A stretch of DNA of 64,000 nt from Enterobacter sp. Cy-643 (GTDB taxonomy: Bacteria; Pseudomonadota; Gammaproteobacteria; Enterobacterales; Enterobacteriaceae). The position numbers and the translations under genes are program-made. This document shows, piece after piece, positions 33,473 through 42,833 of the stretch. The notes under the pieces were generated by a model. That model searched no databases, was not told the DNA's origin, and worked only from the letters and a program-made list of their open reading frames with translations. Position 1 is the stretch's first letter; each line of letters starts with the position of its first letter. The stretch spans positions 248,001-312,000 of the forward strand of contig NZ_VWWV01000002.1 of assembly GCF_011752815.1 (NCBI RefSeq). Direction: 5' to 3'.

Positions 33473-34497
33473 AAATCGTCTTTACCGCCGAGTATGCGGG
33501 CAGCCTTGAACCGTTTAGCCAACTGGGTGAGCTGGTTGTCGAAGGCTGGGCCATCGGTAAACCCAAGCTTCAGACCGCACAGATTATCGACCTCGCCCAC
33601 GATGCCGAGGTGATTGTCACCAGTTATGACGACATCACCGCCGAGGTGATCCACAGCTGTCCTAAGCTGAAAGTGATTGCCTGTACTCGCGCCAATCCGG
33701 TGAATATTGATGTTCAGGCGGCTCGGACCCGCAATATCACCGTGCTTTACACGCCAGGACGCAACGCCGATGCCGCCGCCGAACTCACGCTGGGCCTGAT
33801 GCTCGGCCTGATGCGCCATATTCCACAATCCCATGCCGCCCTGAAGCGCGGCGCATTTACCCGCGAAAGCCAAAGCGAGCAGCAAACCCAGTCCGGCCTG
33901 CGCAAAGATGTGGTCTGGGACGTCAGCCCGGAAAGCCCTTATGAAGTGTTCAAAGGCGGCGAATTGCGCAATAAAACGTTGGGGCTGGTTGGCTACGGCA
34001 ATATTGGCCGCCGCGTGGCGCGCATTGCCCGCGCTTTCGGGATGAATATTTTGGTGGTGGATCCGTTTGTCGCTGCCGAAGATATCGACGAGCCGGGGCT
34101 GCATAAAACCACGCTCGACGCGTTGTTCCGCGAGTCAGACATCGTCAGCCTGCATTTAAGCAGCGGGCCACACAGCGATGGTCTGGTCAACGCGTCCCTG
34201 CTGCACAGCATGAAACCGGGCGCGAAGCTTATCAATACCTCCCGCGCCTCCGTGGTGGTGGAAGCCGATCTCATCGAAGCCTTGCGTCACGGGCCGCTCG
34301 GCGGCGCGGCGCTGGATGTCTACCACCAGGAGCCGCTGTGGCGTGATCATCCGTTTATCAGCGAGCTGGATAACGTCATCATTACGCCGCACATCGCCGG
34401 GGCAACCCGAGAAAGTATCCAGAAACACACCGCGATGATTGCCGCCGATCTTCAGCGGTTTGTGGCTGGTGAGCCGCTGCTGTACGCCTGGCGCTAA
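33469..34497 (+). CDS. D-2-hydroxyacid dehydrogenase
   Basis: A 342-residue NAD-dependent D-isomer 2-hydroxyacid dehydrogenase. The cofactor motif is GLVGYGNIGRRVAR; the catalytic Arg is in NTSRASVV and the catalytic His in ITPHIAGAT. It overlaps the kinase stop by 4 bp, so all three genes form one operon, ended by a strong terminator. The substrate is unknown; a 2-keto acid from the same pathway is plausible. Confidence 0.88.
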   Translation: MKIVFTAEYAGSLEPFSQLGELVVEGWAIGKPKLQTAQIIDLAHDAEVIVTSYDDITAEVIHSCPKLKVIACTRANPVNIDVQAARTRNITVLYTPGRNADAAAELTLGLMLGLMRHIPQSHAALKRGAFTRESQSEQQTQSGLRKDVVWDVSPESPYEVFKGGELRNKTLGLVGYGNIGRRVARIARAFGMNILVVDPFVAAEDIDEPGLHKTTLDALFRESDIVSLHLSSGPHSDGLVNASLLHSMKPGAKLINTSRASVVVEADLIEALRHGPLGGAALDVYHQEPLWRDHPFISELDNVIITPHIAGATRESIQKHTAMIAADLQRFVAGEPLLYAWR

Positions 34498-34500
34498 GAG

Positions 34501-34529
34501 AAAAAACGGCCCTTCGGGGCCGTTTTTTT
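34501..34529. terminator. Bidirectional terminator between convergent operons
   Basis: AAAAAACGGCCC-TTC-GGGGCCGTTTTTT has A and T runs on the two sides and serves both the mtnB operon and the minus-strand ABC operon. Confidence 0.9.
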
Positions 34530-35472
34530 ATGCCAGCAACGGCGTCGTCGCCATAAAATCCTGCAAGTGTTCCCAGTTCACCACGCCCGCATCAGAGCCT
34601 AATCCGGTTGCCACCAGCGCGGCAGTTGCGGAAGCGACCCGGCAGGCTTCATCCTCCGAAAGTCCCCTGGCCAGGGCGGCAATAAACCCGCCGCAATAGC
34701 TGTCTCCACAGCCGGTTGTGTCGCTGGCAATCACGCTCCAGGCCGGGAAATGCCGGGTTTTCTCGCGGCTGAATAGCCAGGAGCCCCGCACGCTGTCTTT
34801 AAAAATGCAGCATTTCGCACCCAGCGCGAGGAAGAAATCGGCAATCTCTGCGGGCGCCTGTCGCCCGGAGATAAACGCGGCCTCTTCGAGCGCAGGCATA
34901 AAATAATCCACATAAGGCAATAGCGGGCGTAAGAGTGCCAGCGTATTGCTATCCGGTGCGATTAAATCAAAGCTGGTAATGACGCCCCTCACTTTCGCCG
35001 CGGCCAGTAAGCGAGCGCTCTGGCCGCTATCCATGCCAGCAAGTAGCCCGGTGCCACCGTGGTGCAGATAGCGCGTATTCAGTACCCGACCGAAATCAGC
35101 CTCAGCGACGAATAGCTCATCCGATGCGCCCCGGCAGTGCAGCGCAGGCCGCTCGCCGTTCGGACGAATGGGCAAAATCGTCGCCGACGTCTCTTTTTGC
35201 AACGTCCGCTGGATCAGCGAACAGTCAATCCCCAGCCGACGATAGCTGCCCAGAATAAACTCGGCTTTTTCGTCCTCACCCAGGCAGGCCACGGTTGACG
35301 TGCGAATGCCCAGTTTGGCGGCATTCACTAAAGCCCCGGCGGCGGTTCCCGCCGGGTTGAGGCGAATTTGCTCAATAAACTGCACGCCGCCGCCGGAGGG
35401 GATGCCCACTACCGGCCGCCCCGCAATATCCAGGATGGTCAGGCCCACAAAAATGGCGTCAAATTTGCTCAT
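34528..35472 (-). CDS. PfkB-family sugar kinase
   Basis: A 314-residue ribokinase-type kinase with GGGVQFIEQIRLNPAGTAAG near the N-terminus and the catalytic anion-hole motif DTTGCGDSYCGGF (about residue 250), in which Cys takes the usual Ala place. It is the last gene of the ABC transporter operon, 7 bp after a permease gene, so it probably phosphorylates the imported sugar or nucleoside. Confidence 0.88.
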   Translation of the reverse strand: MSKFDAIFVGLTILDIAGRPVVGIPSGGGVQFIEQIRLNPAGTAAGALVNAAKLGIRTSTVACLGEDEKAEFILGSYRRLGIDCSLIQRTLQKETSATILPIRPNGERPALHCRGASDELFVAEADFGRVLNTRYLHHGGTGLLAGMDSGQSARLLAAAKVRGVITSFDLIAPDSNTLALLRPLLPYVDYFMPALEEAAFISGRQAPAEIADFFLALGAKCCIFKDSVRGSWLFSREKTRHFPAWSVIASDTTGCGDSYCGGFIAALARGLSEDEACRVASATAALVATGLGSDAGVVNWEHLQDFMATTPLLA

Positions 35473-35479
35473 AACGTCC

Positions 35480-36487
35480 TCACCGGTGCTGCTGGCGCAG
35501 ACGCGCCTGCCAGAATGAAACGGCCAGCGCCACCACCAGGATCACGCCCACCAGCGCCTCTTTCACCAGGTAGTTCAGCCCCATCAGGTTAAGCCCGTTA
35601 TCAATAATCGCGAGGAACAGCACGCCGCCCAGGGTACCGCCCATGCTCACCCGCCCCTGCCGCTGGAACGCGGTGCCGATAAACACGGCGGCAATGGCAT
35701 CCATCAGGTAAGACTGCCCGGCGAGCGGCGTGAACTGACGCAGGTTGGCGGATAAAATAATGCCGCCCACGGCACACATTGCCGAAGCGGCAATCAGCAC
35801 CCAGAACAGGGTTCGCTTATCGGCTATCCCGGCGATTCGCGCGGCTTCACTGTTTTGCCCAATCGCACGCACCCGCTTACCAAACAGCGTCCGCTCGGTC
35901 AGTAACCAGGCGGCGAACCAGACCACCAGCACGATAAGCACCGGCGTGGGGATCCCGCCAACATTGCCCACAGCTAAATCGTGATATTCCGGCGCCATGC
36001 GCCGCCAGGAAATCGCCCCGCCGCCGTCGGTGTAAATACGCTCGGCGCTGCTGGCAATAAACCAGGTACCTAGCGTCGCCAGAAACGGCTTAATGCGGCA
36101 GGCGAGGATAAGAAAAGCGTTGACCAGGCCTATCACCACGCCGCCCAACAGGGCGCACAGCACAGCCACCTGCCAGGGAAGCTGCCAGGTTTTGAGCGCA
36201 ATTAAAGCCAGCATGGCGCCAAAGTCGATAGCCACGCCGACGGAGAGATCGATCGCCCCGGCGCTGACAATCAGCGTCATCGCCAGCGCCACAATCAGCA
36301 GAATGGCGCTGCCCTGAAGCAAATTGCTCCAGTTATCCAGCGTCAGGAAAACGGGGTTTGACCAGCTAAACAGGACGATGAAAAACAGCGTGACCAGCGC
36401 AAAGCCCGCGCGCGAAAGCCAGGCCAGCGGTTTTCTTCCGGATTCACCGGTCGGAAGCGTTGCCGCCAGAGCAGAAAAAACTTTCAT
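35480..36487 (-). CDS. Sugar ABC permease 2 (RbsC family)
   Basis: A 335-residue permease of the ribose/xylose importer family with about ten membrane segments; the conserved loop is AGAIDLSVGVAIDFGAM, and IGQNSEAARIAGI lies toward the C-terminus. Its start codon overlaps the stop of the other permease. Two unlike permeases suggest a heterodimer. Confidence 0.9.
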   Translation of the reverse strand: MKVFSALAATLPTGESGRKPLAWLSRAGFALVTLFFIVLFSWSNPVFLTLDNWSNLLQGSAILLIVALAMTLIVSAGAIDLSVGVAIDFGAMLALIALKTWQLPWQVAVLCALLGGVVIGLVNAFLILACRIKPFLATLGTWFIASSAERIYTDGGGAISWRRMAPEYHDLAVGNVGGIPTPVLIVLVVWFAAWLLTERTLFGKRVRAIGQNSEAARIAGIADKRTLFWVLIAASAMCAVGGIILSANLRQFTPLAGQSYLMDAIAAVFIGTAFQRQGRVSMGGTLGGVLFLAIIDNGLNLMGLNYLVKEALVGVILVVALAVSFWQARLRQQHR

Positions 36488-37476
36488 TATTTATTGGCTC
36501 CTTTCTGCTGCAGGGCTGAAGCCGCCAGCACCACGAGAATAAGTCCGCCTTTAATTGCGCCCACCCAGAAAATATTTACCCCCAGCAGCCCAAGGCCGTT
36601 AGACAAGGCATTGACCAGGATAGCGCCCAGTAATGCCCCCCAAACGGTGACCACCCGGCGGCGCGAGAAGGCTGCGCCAAGGAAGGTCGCCAGCACCGTT
36701 TCCATCAGTAAAGGCGTGGCGGTTCCGCTGGAACTGCCCGACCCCTGCGCCAGCAGCGGGAAGACCGCCAGCCCGGCTGCAACGGCGGCAATAAGCCAGG
36801 ACGCGAGAATAAGACGGCGCACGTTAAGCCCGGACATCTGCGCCATGTCTTTGCTGCCCCCCGTCGCCTGCAAATGCTGGCCAAAACGGGTGTGATGCAG
36901 CAAAAGCTGGAAGCCCACGAAGACCAGCAGCAGATAAACCAGCGCATAAGGAATGCCCAGCACGCTGCCGTCGCGAAACGCCACCATCAGCGGGTCGCTG
37001 ACGCTAATCCGGCGCTGCCCGGTCAGCAGATCGGTCAGGCCAGTAAAGGCCACCGAGGTTGAGAGCGTTGCCAGCAGCGGGGGCAGTCCGGCAACCAGTA
37101 CCAACAGCGCGTTGATGCCCCCGCACAGCAGACTCAGCGCCGCCACCAGCAGCAATAGCAGCGGCCACGGCGTAAGCCATTCGCTCATGCCCAGGCTTAA
37201 CAGCGCCACGCCGAACACGGCGATGGCCGGGAGGGAAAGATCGATCCCGCCGGAAACGACGTCATCTCCTCCGGCAGCAATCACGCAAACAAGGCCAAAA
37301 CTCAGGATAGCCAGCGGCACGCTTTGCACCAGCATCAGGCTGATGTTCTGCCAGCTAAGGAACCACGGCGATTGAATGCTCAGCCAGACAAACAGGCCAA
37401 CAAACAGCAGCAGCGGAAATTTTTCAAACAACGCAACGGAGCGGCCTGCCCCAAAGCGGCGGATTTCAGTCATCAT
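36487..37476 (-). CDS. Sugar ABC permease 1 (RbsC family)
   Basis: A 329-residue permease of the same family; the loop reads GGDDVVSGGIDLSLPAIAVFG, and GGSKDMAQMSGLNVRRL matches the cytoplasmic coupling region. It overlaps the ATPase gene by 4 bp and the second permease by one base. Confidence 0.9.
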   Translation of the reverse strand: MMTEIRRFGAGRSVALFEKFPLLLFVGLFVWLSIQSPWFLSWQNISLMLVQSVPLAILSFGLVCVIAAGGDDVVSGGIDLSLPAIAVFGVALLSLGMSEWLTPWPLLLLLVAALSLLCGGINALLVLVAGLPPLLATLSTSVAFTGLTDLLTGQRRISVSDPLMVAFRDGSVLGIPYALVYLLLVFVGFQLLLHHTRFGQHLQATGGSKDMAQMSGLNVRRLILASWLIAAVAAGLAVFPLLAQGSGSSSGTATPLLMETVLATFLGAAFSRRRVVTVWGALLGAILVNALSNGLGLLGVNIFWVGAIKGGLILVVLAASALQQKGANK

Positions 37477-39011
37477 GCTGCATGCTCCCGTCCACCGTTA
37501 ATCGTTGCCAGTAGCGCGTCAAGGGTCAGTCCCTGAGTGGGCAAGTTCGCCACCAGTTCCCCGCGCCACATCACCAGAATACGGTCGCACAGGCCCAGCA
37601 GTTCGGTCGCGTCGCTGGAAGAAACCAGCACCGAACGCCCCTGCTCGGCAAGCTGTCGGGTGCGTTGATAGATATCGCTGCGTGCGCCGATATCGACGCC
37701 GAGCGTGGGCTCATCAAGAATAAACAGGCGGGCGTCAGTCCCCAGCCAGCGGGCAAGAATCACCTTTTGCTGATTCCCACCGCTCATAAAGCGCACAGGC
37801 AACGCCGGGAGTGCAGGACGAATACTCAGCCGCGCAATCCAGTCTCTGGCTTTTTGCAGCGCCCGGGAGCGGTGCTCCCAGCCAAACGTTGCCGTGTCCG
37901 GCAGCGACGCAAGGTTGATGTTATCGGTGGCCGAAAACGGCAGGATCAACCCCTGATGACGGCGATCGCGAGGTACAAGCGCCATACCGGCCCGGATAGC
38001 CTGCCGCGGGGAGCGAATACGGCGGGAGCGCCCTTCTATGACGATCTCGCCCTTTTTCGCCGCGTTCAGTCCGTAAAGTGTATCCACCAGCACGTCCCTA
38101 CCCGCACCCAGTAGCCCTGCCACGCCGACAATTTCACCTTTGCGGATTTCAAAGCTGATGTCCCGTAGCTGCTGCCCGTCAGACAACGAACGCACGGCAA
38201 GCAGCGGTGTTTCTCCCTCTGTGGCATCAGCCTCGTGCTGACGAGGGGTATAAAGTCGGTCAATTTCTCTGCCGACCATCATATGAATGACGGCATCGGT
38301 ATTCTGCAGCAGGTCGCGATCCGGGTAGCCCACCACTTCCCCGTTGCGCAGCACGGTGCCCGCATCGCACAGCGCAGCGATTTCGTTGAGATAGTGGGAG
38401 ATGTACAGAATCGCGATGCCCTGCGCCTTGAGGCGTAGGATAGCGTCAGACACCAGGCTCGCTTCGTGAGCTTCAAGCGGCGCCGTAGGTTCGTCGAAGA
38501 CCACCAGCTTTGCAGTGCCGTCAATCAACGCTCTGGCGATTTGCACCAGCTTACGCTCGGCCAGGCTCAGTTGCCGGATCAGACGGTCAGGGTCGAGATC
38601 AAGTTGCCATGTTCGGAGAAAAAAGTCTCTCGTCGCCTGTCGCATACGGCGGCTGTCCAGCAGCCCACCGGCACGGCGATATTCCTGCCCCAGAAACACC
38701 GACTCAGCAACGGTAAAATGTGGGATTAGATTGAGTTCCTGATGAATAACGCGTATTCCCTGAGCCTCAATCGCCGCGGGCTTACCCAGCGGAAGCGGAA
38801 CGCCGTCAAGCGTGGCCACGCCGCCATCGGCCTGGTAAACCCCGGCAAGAATTTTAATTAAGGTGGATTTGCCCGCGCCGTTTTCACCGATAAGCCCGTG
38901 AATTTCACCGGGGCCTATCGTCAGCGTGACCGCGTTTAACGCGGTCACATTGGCAAATCGTTTACTGATGCGGTCCATCACCAGACCGCGTTGCGTTTTT
39001 GCCGCGTCCAC
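37473..39011 (-). CDS. Sugar ABC importer ATPase (RbsA family)
   Basis: A 512-residue double ATPase. The first half has Walker A GENGAGKSTLI and a family-like signature LSLAERKLVQIAR; the second has the degenerate GLLGAGRDVLV, the signature FMSGGNQQKVILAR and FILDEPTLGVDIGAR. Such unequal halves are normal for RbsA/XylG/MglA. It begins directly at the binding-protein stop. Confidence 0.92.
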   Translation of the reverse strand: MDAAKTQRGLVMDRISKRFANVTALNAVTLTIGPGEIHGLIGENGAGKSTLIKILAGVYQADGGVATLDGVPLPLGKPAAIEAQGIRVIHQELNLIPHFTVAESVFLGQEYRRAGGLLDSRRMRQATRDFFLRTWQLDLDPDRLIRQLSLAERKLVQIARALIDGTAKLVVFDEPTAPLEAHEASLVSDAILRLKAQGIAILYISHYLNEIAALCDAGTVLRNGEVVGYPDRDLLQNTDAVIHMMVGREIDRLYTPRQHEADATEGETPLLAVRSLSDGQQLRDISFEIRKGEIVGVAGLLGAGRDVLVDTLYGLNAAKKGEIVIEGRSRRIRSPRQAIRAGMALVPRDRRHQGLILPFSATDNINLASLPDTATFGWEHRSRALQKARDWIARLSIRPALPALPVRFMSGGNQQKVILARWLGTDARLFILDEPTLGVDIGARSDIYQRTRQLAEQGRSVLVSSSDATELLGLCDRILVMWRGELVANLPTQGLTLDALLATINGGREHAA

Positions 39012-39991
39012 TACTTCAGCTCACCGTAACCCAGTTTTTTGTACACGGCTTTGGCTTCATCCGGGCCTTTCACCGGGATTACCGGAATAAAGGTCTGAAT
39101 TGGCAGCTTCTGCCCTGCGAAGTAACGTGCCACGTTTTCGGCAGACGTCTGGCCAATCAGGTGCGGCTGCTGGGCAACGTTGGCCACCAGCGGGCTGTCT
39201 TTTTCTGCCATGATTTCCAGCGTTTCCGGACCGGCGTCGATGGCGGTGACCTTCACATCTTTATCACGTCCGGTCTCTTCCAGCGCCTGCACAATACCGA
39301 TAGCCGGCTGGTCCCAGCAGGCAACATGGATAGCATCCAGCTTGCCTTTCGGATACTGGCTAAGTAATTCGAGGGTTTTCTTACGGGCATCCTCCGGCGA
39401 GTTAGCAAACTGCTCAGCAAGCTCCGGTTGAATAATTTTAATGCCCGGGTAGTCCTTCAGGACATATTTCCATTGGTCATAACGTATACCGCAAATGCGT
39501 AATGAATTAGAGAAGGCATTAAATACCGCGACGTTACCTTTGCCGCCAAGCGCATCAGCCATATAGCGGCCAATGGTTGAGCCCAAAGTGTAGTTGTCAG
39601 ATGTCGTGTTATTCACAGAATACTGAGAAACATGGTCAACGGTAAAGACTGGAATACCGGCATCGCGCAATGCTTTAAATTTAGGCTCAACGGCACTGTC
39701 GCCCAAAATACTGATTACGGCATCCACCTTACGGGACAGCAGAATATCGTGGTTATTGGCATGAACCTGGTTGTCCCTGCCACCATCAACACCGATAACC
39801 TTGCCGCCCAATTTTTCTACTTCCTCGGTCGCGCCCTTATAGGCTTCACGATCCCAGAAGTGCTGGGTTCCTACGACGGCAACCCCGATTGTTTTCCCCT
39901 GTAATGAGAGCGTATCTGCGGCGAAAGTAGCGCTTGATGCCAGTGACACCAGGCCAACAGCGGCAGACAGAAGTCTTTTTTTACCCTTCAT
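39011..39991 (-). CDS. Periplasmic sugar-binding protein
   Basis: A class I binding protein (Peripla_BP_4 type) with a signal peptide (LLSAAVGLVSLASSATFA). ATG 39991 with AGGAT upstream is preferred over an in-frame GTG at 40021. Ligand residues cannot be read safely; GTQHFWDREAYKGA and FTVDHVSQ are the likely pocket strands. It leads the minus-strand operon, so it is probably the most expressed. The ligand may be ribose-like or a methylthio-pentose. Confidence 0.9.
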   Translation of the reverse strand: MKGKKRLLSAAVGLVSLASSATFAADTLSLQGKTIGVAVVGTQHFWDREAYKGATEEVEKLGGKVIGVDGGRDNQVHANNHDILLSRKVDAVISILGDSAVEPKFKALRDAGIPVFTVDHVSQYSVNNTTSDNYTLGSTIGRYMADALGGKGNVAVFNAFSNSLRICGIRYDQWKYVLKDYPGIKIIQPELAEQFANSPEDARKKTLELLSQYPKGKLDAIHVACWDQPAIGIVQALEETGRDKDVKVTAIDAGPETLEIMAEKDSPLVANVAQQPHLIGQTSAENVARYFAGQKLPIQTFIPVIPVKGPDEAKAVYKKLGYGELK

Positions 39992-40522
39992 TGCTATAGT
40001 TATCCTGTAGTTATTATTCACACTTACGCTTGATGATCCGGGTTTCAGCCTGGCAGCAGGGGCTTATTCCGCGACACTTATTTGAGGCAATAAATGTCGC
40101 GAGCGCCCTGGCATCCGGCAAAAAAAGACCATTAAGCGACAGCATGACAACAAGCATTATCAAGCCAAAATAAAAAATAGATATATCTTATACTTTCACA
40201 GTCATGTCATTAAGTCACTTTGGAATGAGGTAAACAAACATGAAAAAAACACATGTAAAACAGACAACAAGAAAATAATTCAACCACATTAAAATCGCGG
40301 GTTAATTATTTTTAGAGTGGAAACGAAATCCCTTAAAATAAAATTAAACGACGATATATTCTTGTCAGTTAATTATAAATCCTGTCGGCTTATATAAATG
40401 AAACAGTATTCGCTAAAGTTCTGCCGATTTGCCTGATTTTTCATCGCCGGATGAATTTCCTCTTTGCGCCCACCTCCCCGTATGATGCCGCATTAGCCCT
40501 ATTGAAAACGCATGGTATAAGC
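39992..40522. other. A+T-rich intergenic region before the ABC operon and BisC-like gene
   Basis: About 530 bp with no recognisable gene. It should hold the promoters of the divergent binding-protein and molybdoenzyme genes. A palindrome AGATATATCT lies near 40180. I saw no MetJ-type repeats here. Confidence 0.5.
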
Positions 40523-42829
40523 ATGAAAGCGGAACATCAGCTGGCGGTAATGCACTGGGGAACCTACCAGATCACCACCGAGGGCGAGCGTATCGCCGCC
40601 GTTTCTCCCGTCTCGTGGGACAAAAATCCTTCCCGCATCGGCCAGTCTCTGGTGGATGCCGTCACCGGGAATACCCGGATCCGTCGCCCGGCGGTTCGTC
40701 TCGGCTACCTGAAAAACGGCCCGGCCTCACGCGAAGGCAGAGGGAAAGAGCCTTTTGTCGAGGTGAGCTGGGAGCAGGCGCTGGATCTGCTGGCACGCGA
40801 TCTCCGCTCGGTGCAGGAGCGCTGCGGCAATGAAGCGATTTTTGGCGGCTCTTACGGCTGGGCCAGCGCCGGGCGCTTTCACCATGCCCAAAGCCAGCTG
40901 CATCGTTTTCTGAAAGGCTTTGGCGGCTACACCGCCAGTACCAATACCTACAGCAGCGCGGCCGGAGAACGGATCCTGCCGCATATTCTTGGCCCGTTGA
41001 GCCCGCTGCATAAACAACACACCCATTTCTCCGTGCTGGCAGAACATTGTGAGATGTTTGTGGCCATAGGCGGATTGCCGCTTAGAAATGCTCAGGTCAA
41101 CGGCGGCGGCGCAAACGACCACATGCTGAAGCACTGGCTTGAGCGTCTGGCGCAAAATGGCGTGCAGTTCGTGAACATCAGTCCGGTACAAAACGATCTC
41201 AGCGCCGTAGAAAGCGCCCGCTGGCTGGCGATTCGCCCCGGCACCGATACCGCACTGCTGCTGGCGCTTTGCCATACATTGATTGCAGAGTCTCTGCACG
41301 ATGCAGCTTTTATCCATAGCCACACCGTTGGCTTCGAACAGCTGCGCCGCTATCTTTTCGGCGAGCACGACGGCGTGCCTAAAACCGCTGACTGGGCGGC
41401 AGATATCACCGGCATTGATGCCGAACAAATCTTAACGCTCGCCCGTACCATGGCGGGCAAGCGCACGATGATCAATATTTCCTGGTCCATTCAGCGTGCT
41501 CGCCAGGGAGAACAGGCGTACTGGGCAACCGTGGCGCTGACTTCTCTTCTTGGCCAGATAGGTACGCCTGGTGGAGGTTTGGCTTTCGGCTATGCCTGTA
41601 CCAATCTTGCAGGTGCTGCGCGCGTGCCTTTCTCCGGGCCTCGCCTTCCCGCAGGAGAGAACAAGATAAAAACGGCGATTCCCGTGGCTCGCCTGTCGGA
41701 CATGTTGTTACATCCCGGCGGCGAATATGAATTTGATGGCAAGCTCTGCCGCTACCCCGATATTCGCCTCGTCTATTGGGCTGGCGGCAACGCTTTCCAT
41801 CATCATCAGGATCTCAACCGCCTGGTTGAAGCCTGGCGTCGGCCGGAAACCATCGTTGCCCACGAGCAGTACTGGACGGCGCAGGCGAAGTTTTCCGACA
41901 TTGTGTTGCCGGTGACGACATCTCTTGAACGCGACGATATCGGCAGCGGCAGCCATGACGGCTTTATGATTGCCATGCGCCAGCAGATCCCGGCCCTCGC
42001 GGAAGCGCAGGATGACTACACCATTTTCTGCGCGCTTGCGAAAAAACTGGGCTTTTACGAGGCCTTCAGCGAAGGGCGGACCGCCGCCGACTGGTTGCCT
42101 CATCTGTATGAATCTTCACGGGAGAGAGCGCAGGAAGACGGCGTAGAGCTTCCCGCTTTTGACGCCTTCTGGGAGAAGGGAAAACTGGAGTTCACCCCGC
42201 CCGCTAAGCCACAAGTTTTTCTGGCCGATTTCCGCGCAGATCCGCAACAATTCCCGCTTTCTACTCCGTCGGGAAAAATTGAGCTTTATTCAGACACCGT
42301 GGCCGGTTTCGGCTATCGGGAGTGCCCGGGCTTTCCCTTCTGGGATGAAGAAGAGGCCGCTTATCAGCAACAGCAGGCCAGGCAGTGGCCTTTGCACCTG
42401 CTTTCCAGCCAGCCACGCACCCGACTGCACAGCCAGTACGATCATGGCAGCGTGAGCCGGGCCACAAAAATTCAGGGGCGCGAGCCGCTGTGGATGCACC
42501 CGATTGATGCGCACAAACGCGGGATCCAGGAAGGGGAAGTGGTAAAGGTCTTTAATGGCCGGGGGGCCATTCTGGCCGGCGTTCACATCAGCAACCAGAT
42601 CCTGCCGGGGGTGGTTCAGATCTCGACCGGGGCCTGGTATGACCCGATGGATCCTTCCACGCCGGGCTCTTTAGATAAACACGGCAACCCGAATGTGTTG
42701 ACCGAGGATCGAGGCTCTTCGCGCCTGGGTCAGGGTTGCAGCGCCCAAAGCTGCCGGGTAGAAATTGAGCTTTGGCACGAGGCACTCCCGCCGATTACCG
42801 CGTTTGATCCTCCCGCGTTTGTGGCCTGA
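40523..42829 (+). CDS. BisC/TorZ-like molybdopterin oxidoreductase
   Basis: A 768-residue enzyme of the DMSO-reductase family, near biotin sulphoxide reductase and TMAO reductase. The molybdenum-ligand region is GGSYGWASAGRFHHAQS with Ser; IGTPGGGLAFGY, WAGGNAFHHHQDLNRL, EQYWTAQAKFSDIVLP and SSRLGQGCSAQSC follow. There is no N-terminal iron-sulphur motif and no Tat signal, so it is probably cytoplasmic like BisC. ATG 40523 fits the family start better than 40451; neither has a good ribosome site. It may repair sulphoxides, which would suit the methionine-linked neighbourhood, but this is inference. Confidence 0.83.
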   Translation: MKAEHQLAVMHWGTYQITTEGERIAAVSPVSWDKNPSRIGQSLVDAVTGNTRIRRPAVRLGYLKNGPASREGRGKEPFVEVSWEQALDLLARDLRSVQERCGNEAIFGGSYGWASAGRFHHAQSQLHRFLKGFGGYTASTNTYSSAAGERILPHILGPLSPLHKQHTHFSVLAEHCEMFVAIGGLPLRNAQVNGGGANDHMLKHWLERLAQNGVQFVNISPVQNDLSAVESARWLAIRPGTDTALLLALCHTLIAESLHDAAFIHSHTVGFEQLRRYLFGEHDGVPKTADWAADITGIDAEQILTLARTMAGKRTMINISWSIQRARQGEQAYWATVALTSLLGQIGTPGGGLAFGYACTNLAGAARVPFSGPRLPAGENKIKTAIPVARLSDMLLHPGGEYEFDGKLCRYPDIRLVYWAGGNAFHHHQDLNRLVEAWRRPETIVAHEQYWTAQAKFSDIVLPVTTSLERDDIGSGSHDGFMIAMRQQIPALAEAQDDYTIFCALAKKLGFYEAFSEGRTAADWLPHLYESSRERAQEDGVELPAFDAFWEKGKLEFTPPAKPQVFLADFRADPQQFPLSTPSGKIELYSDTVAGFGYRECPGFPFWDEEEAAYQQQQARQWPLHLLSSQPRTRLHSQYDHGSVSRATKIQGREPLWMHPIDAHKRGIQEGEVVKVFNGRGAILAGVHISNQILPGVVQISTGAWYDPMDPSTPGSLDKHGNPNVLTEDRGSSRLGQGCSAQSCRVEIELWHEALPPITAFDPPAFVA

Positions 42830-42833
42830 GAAG

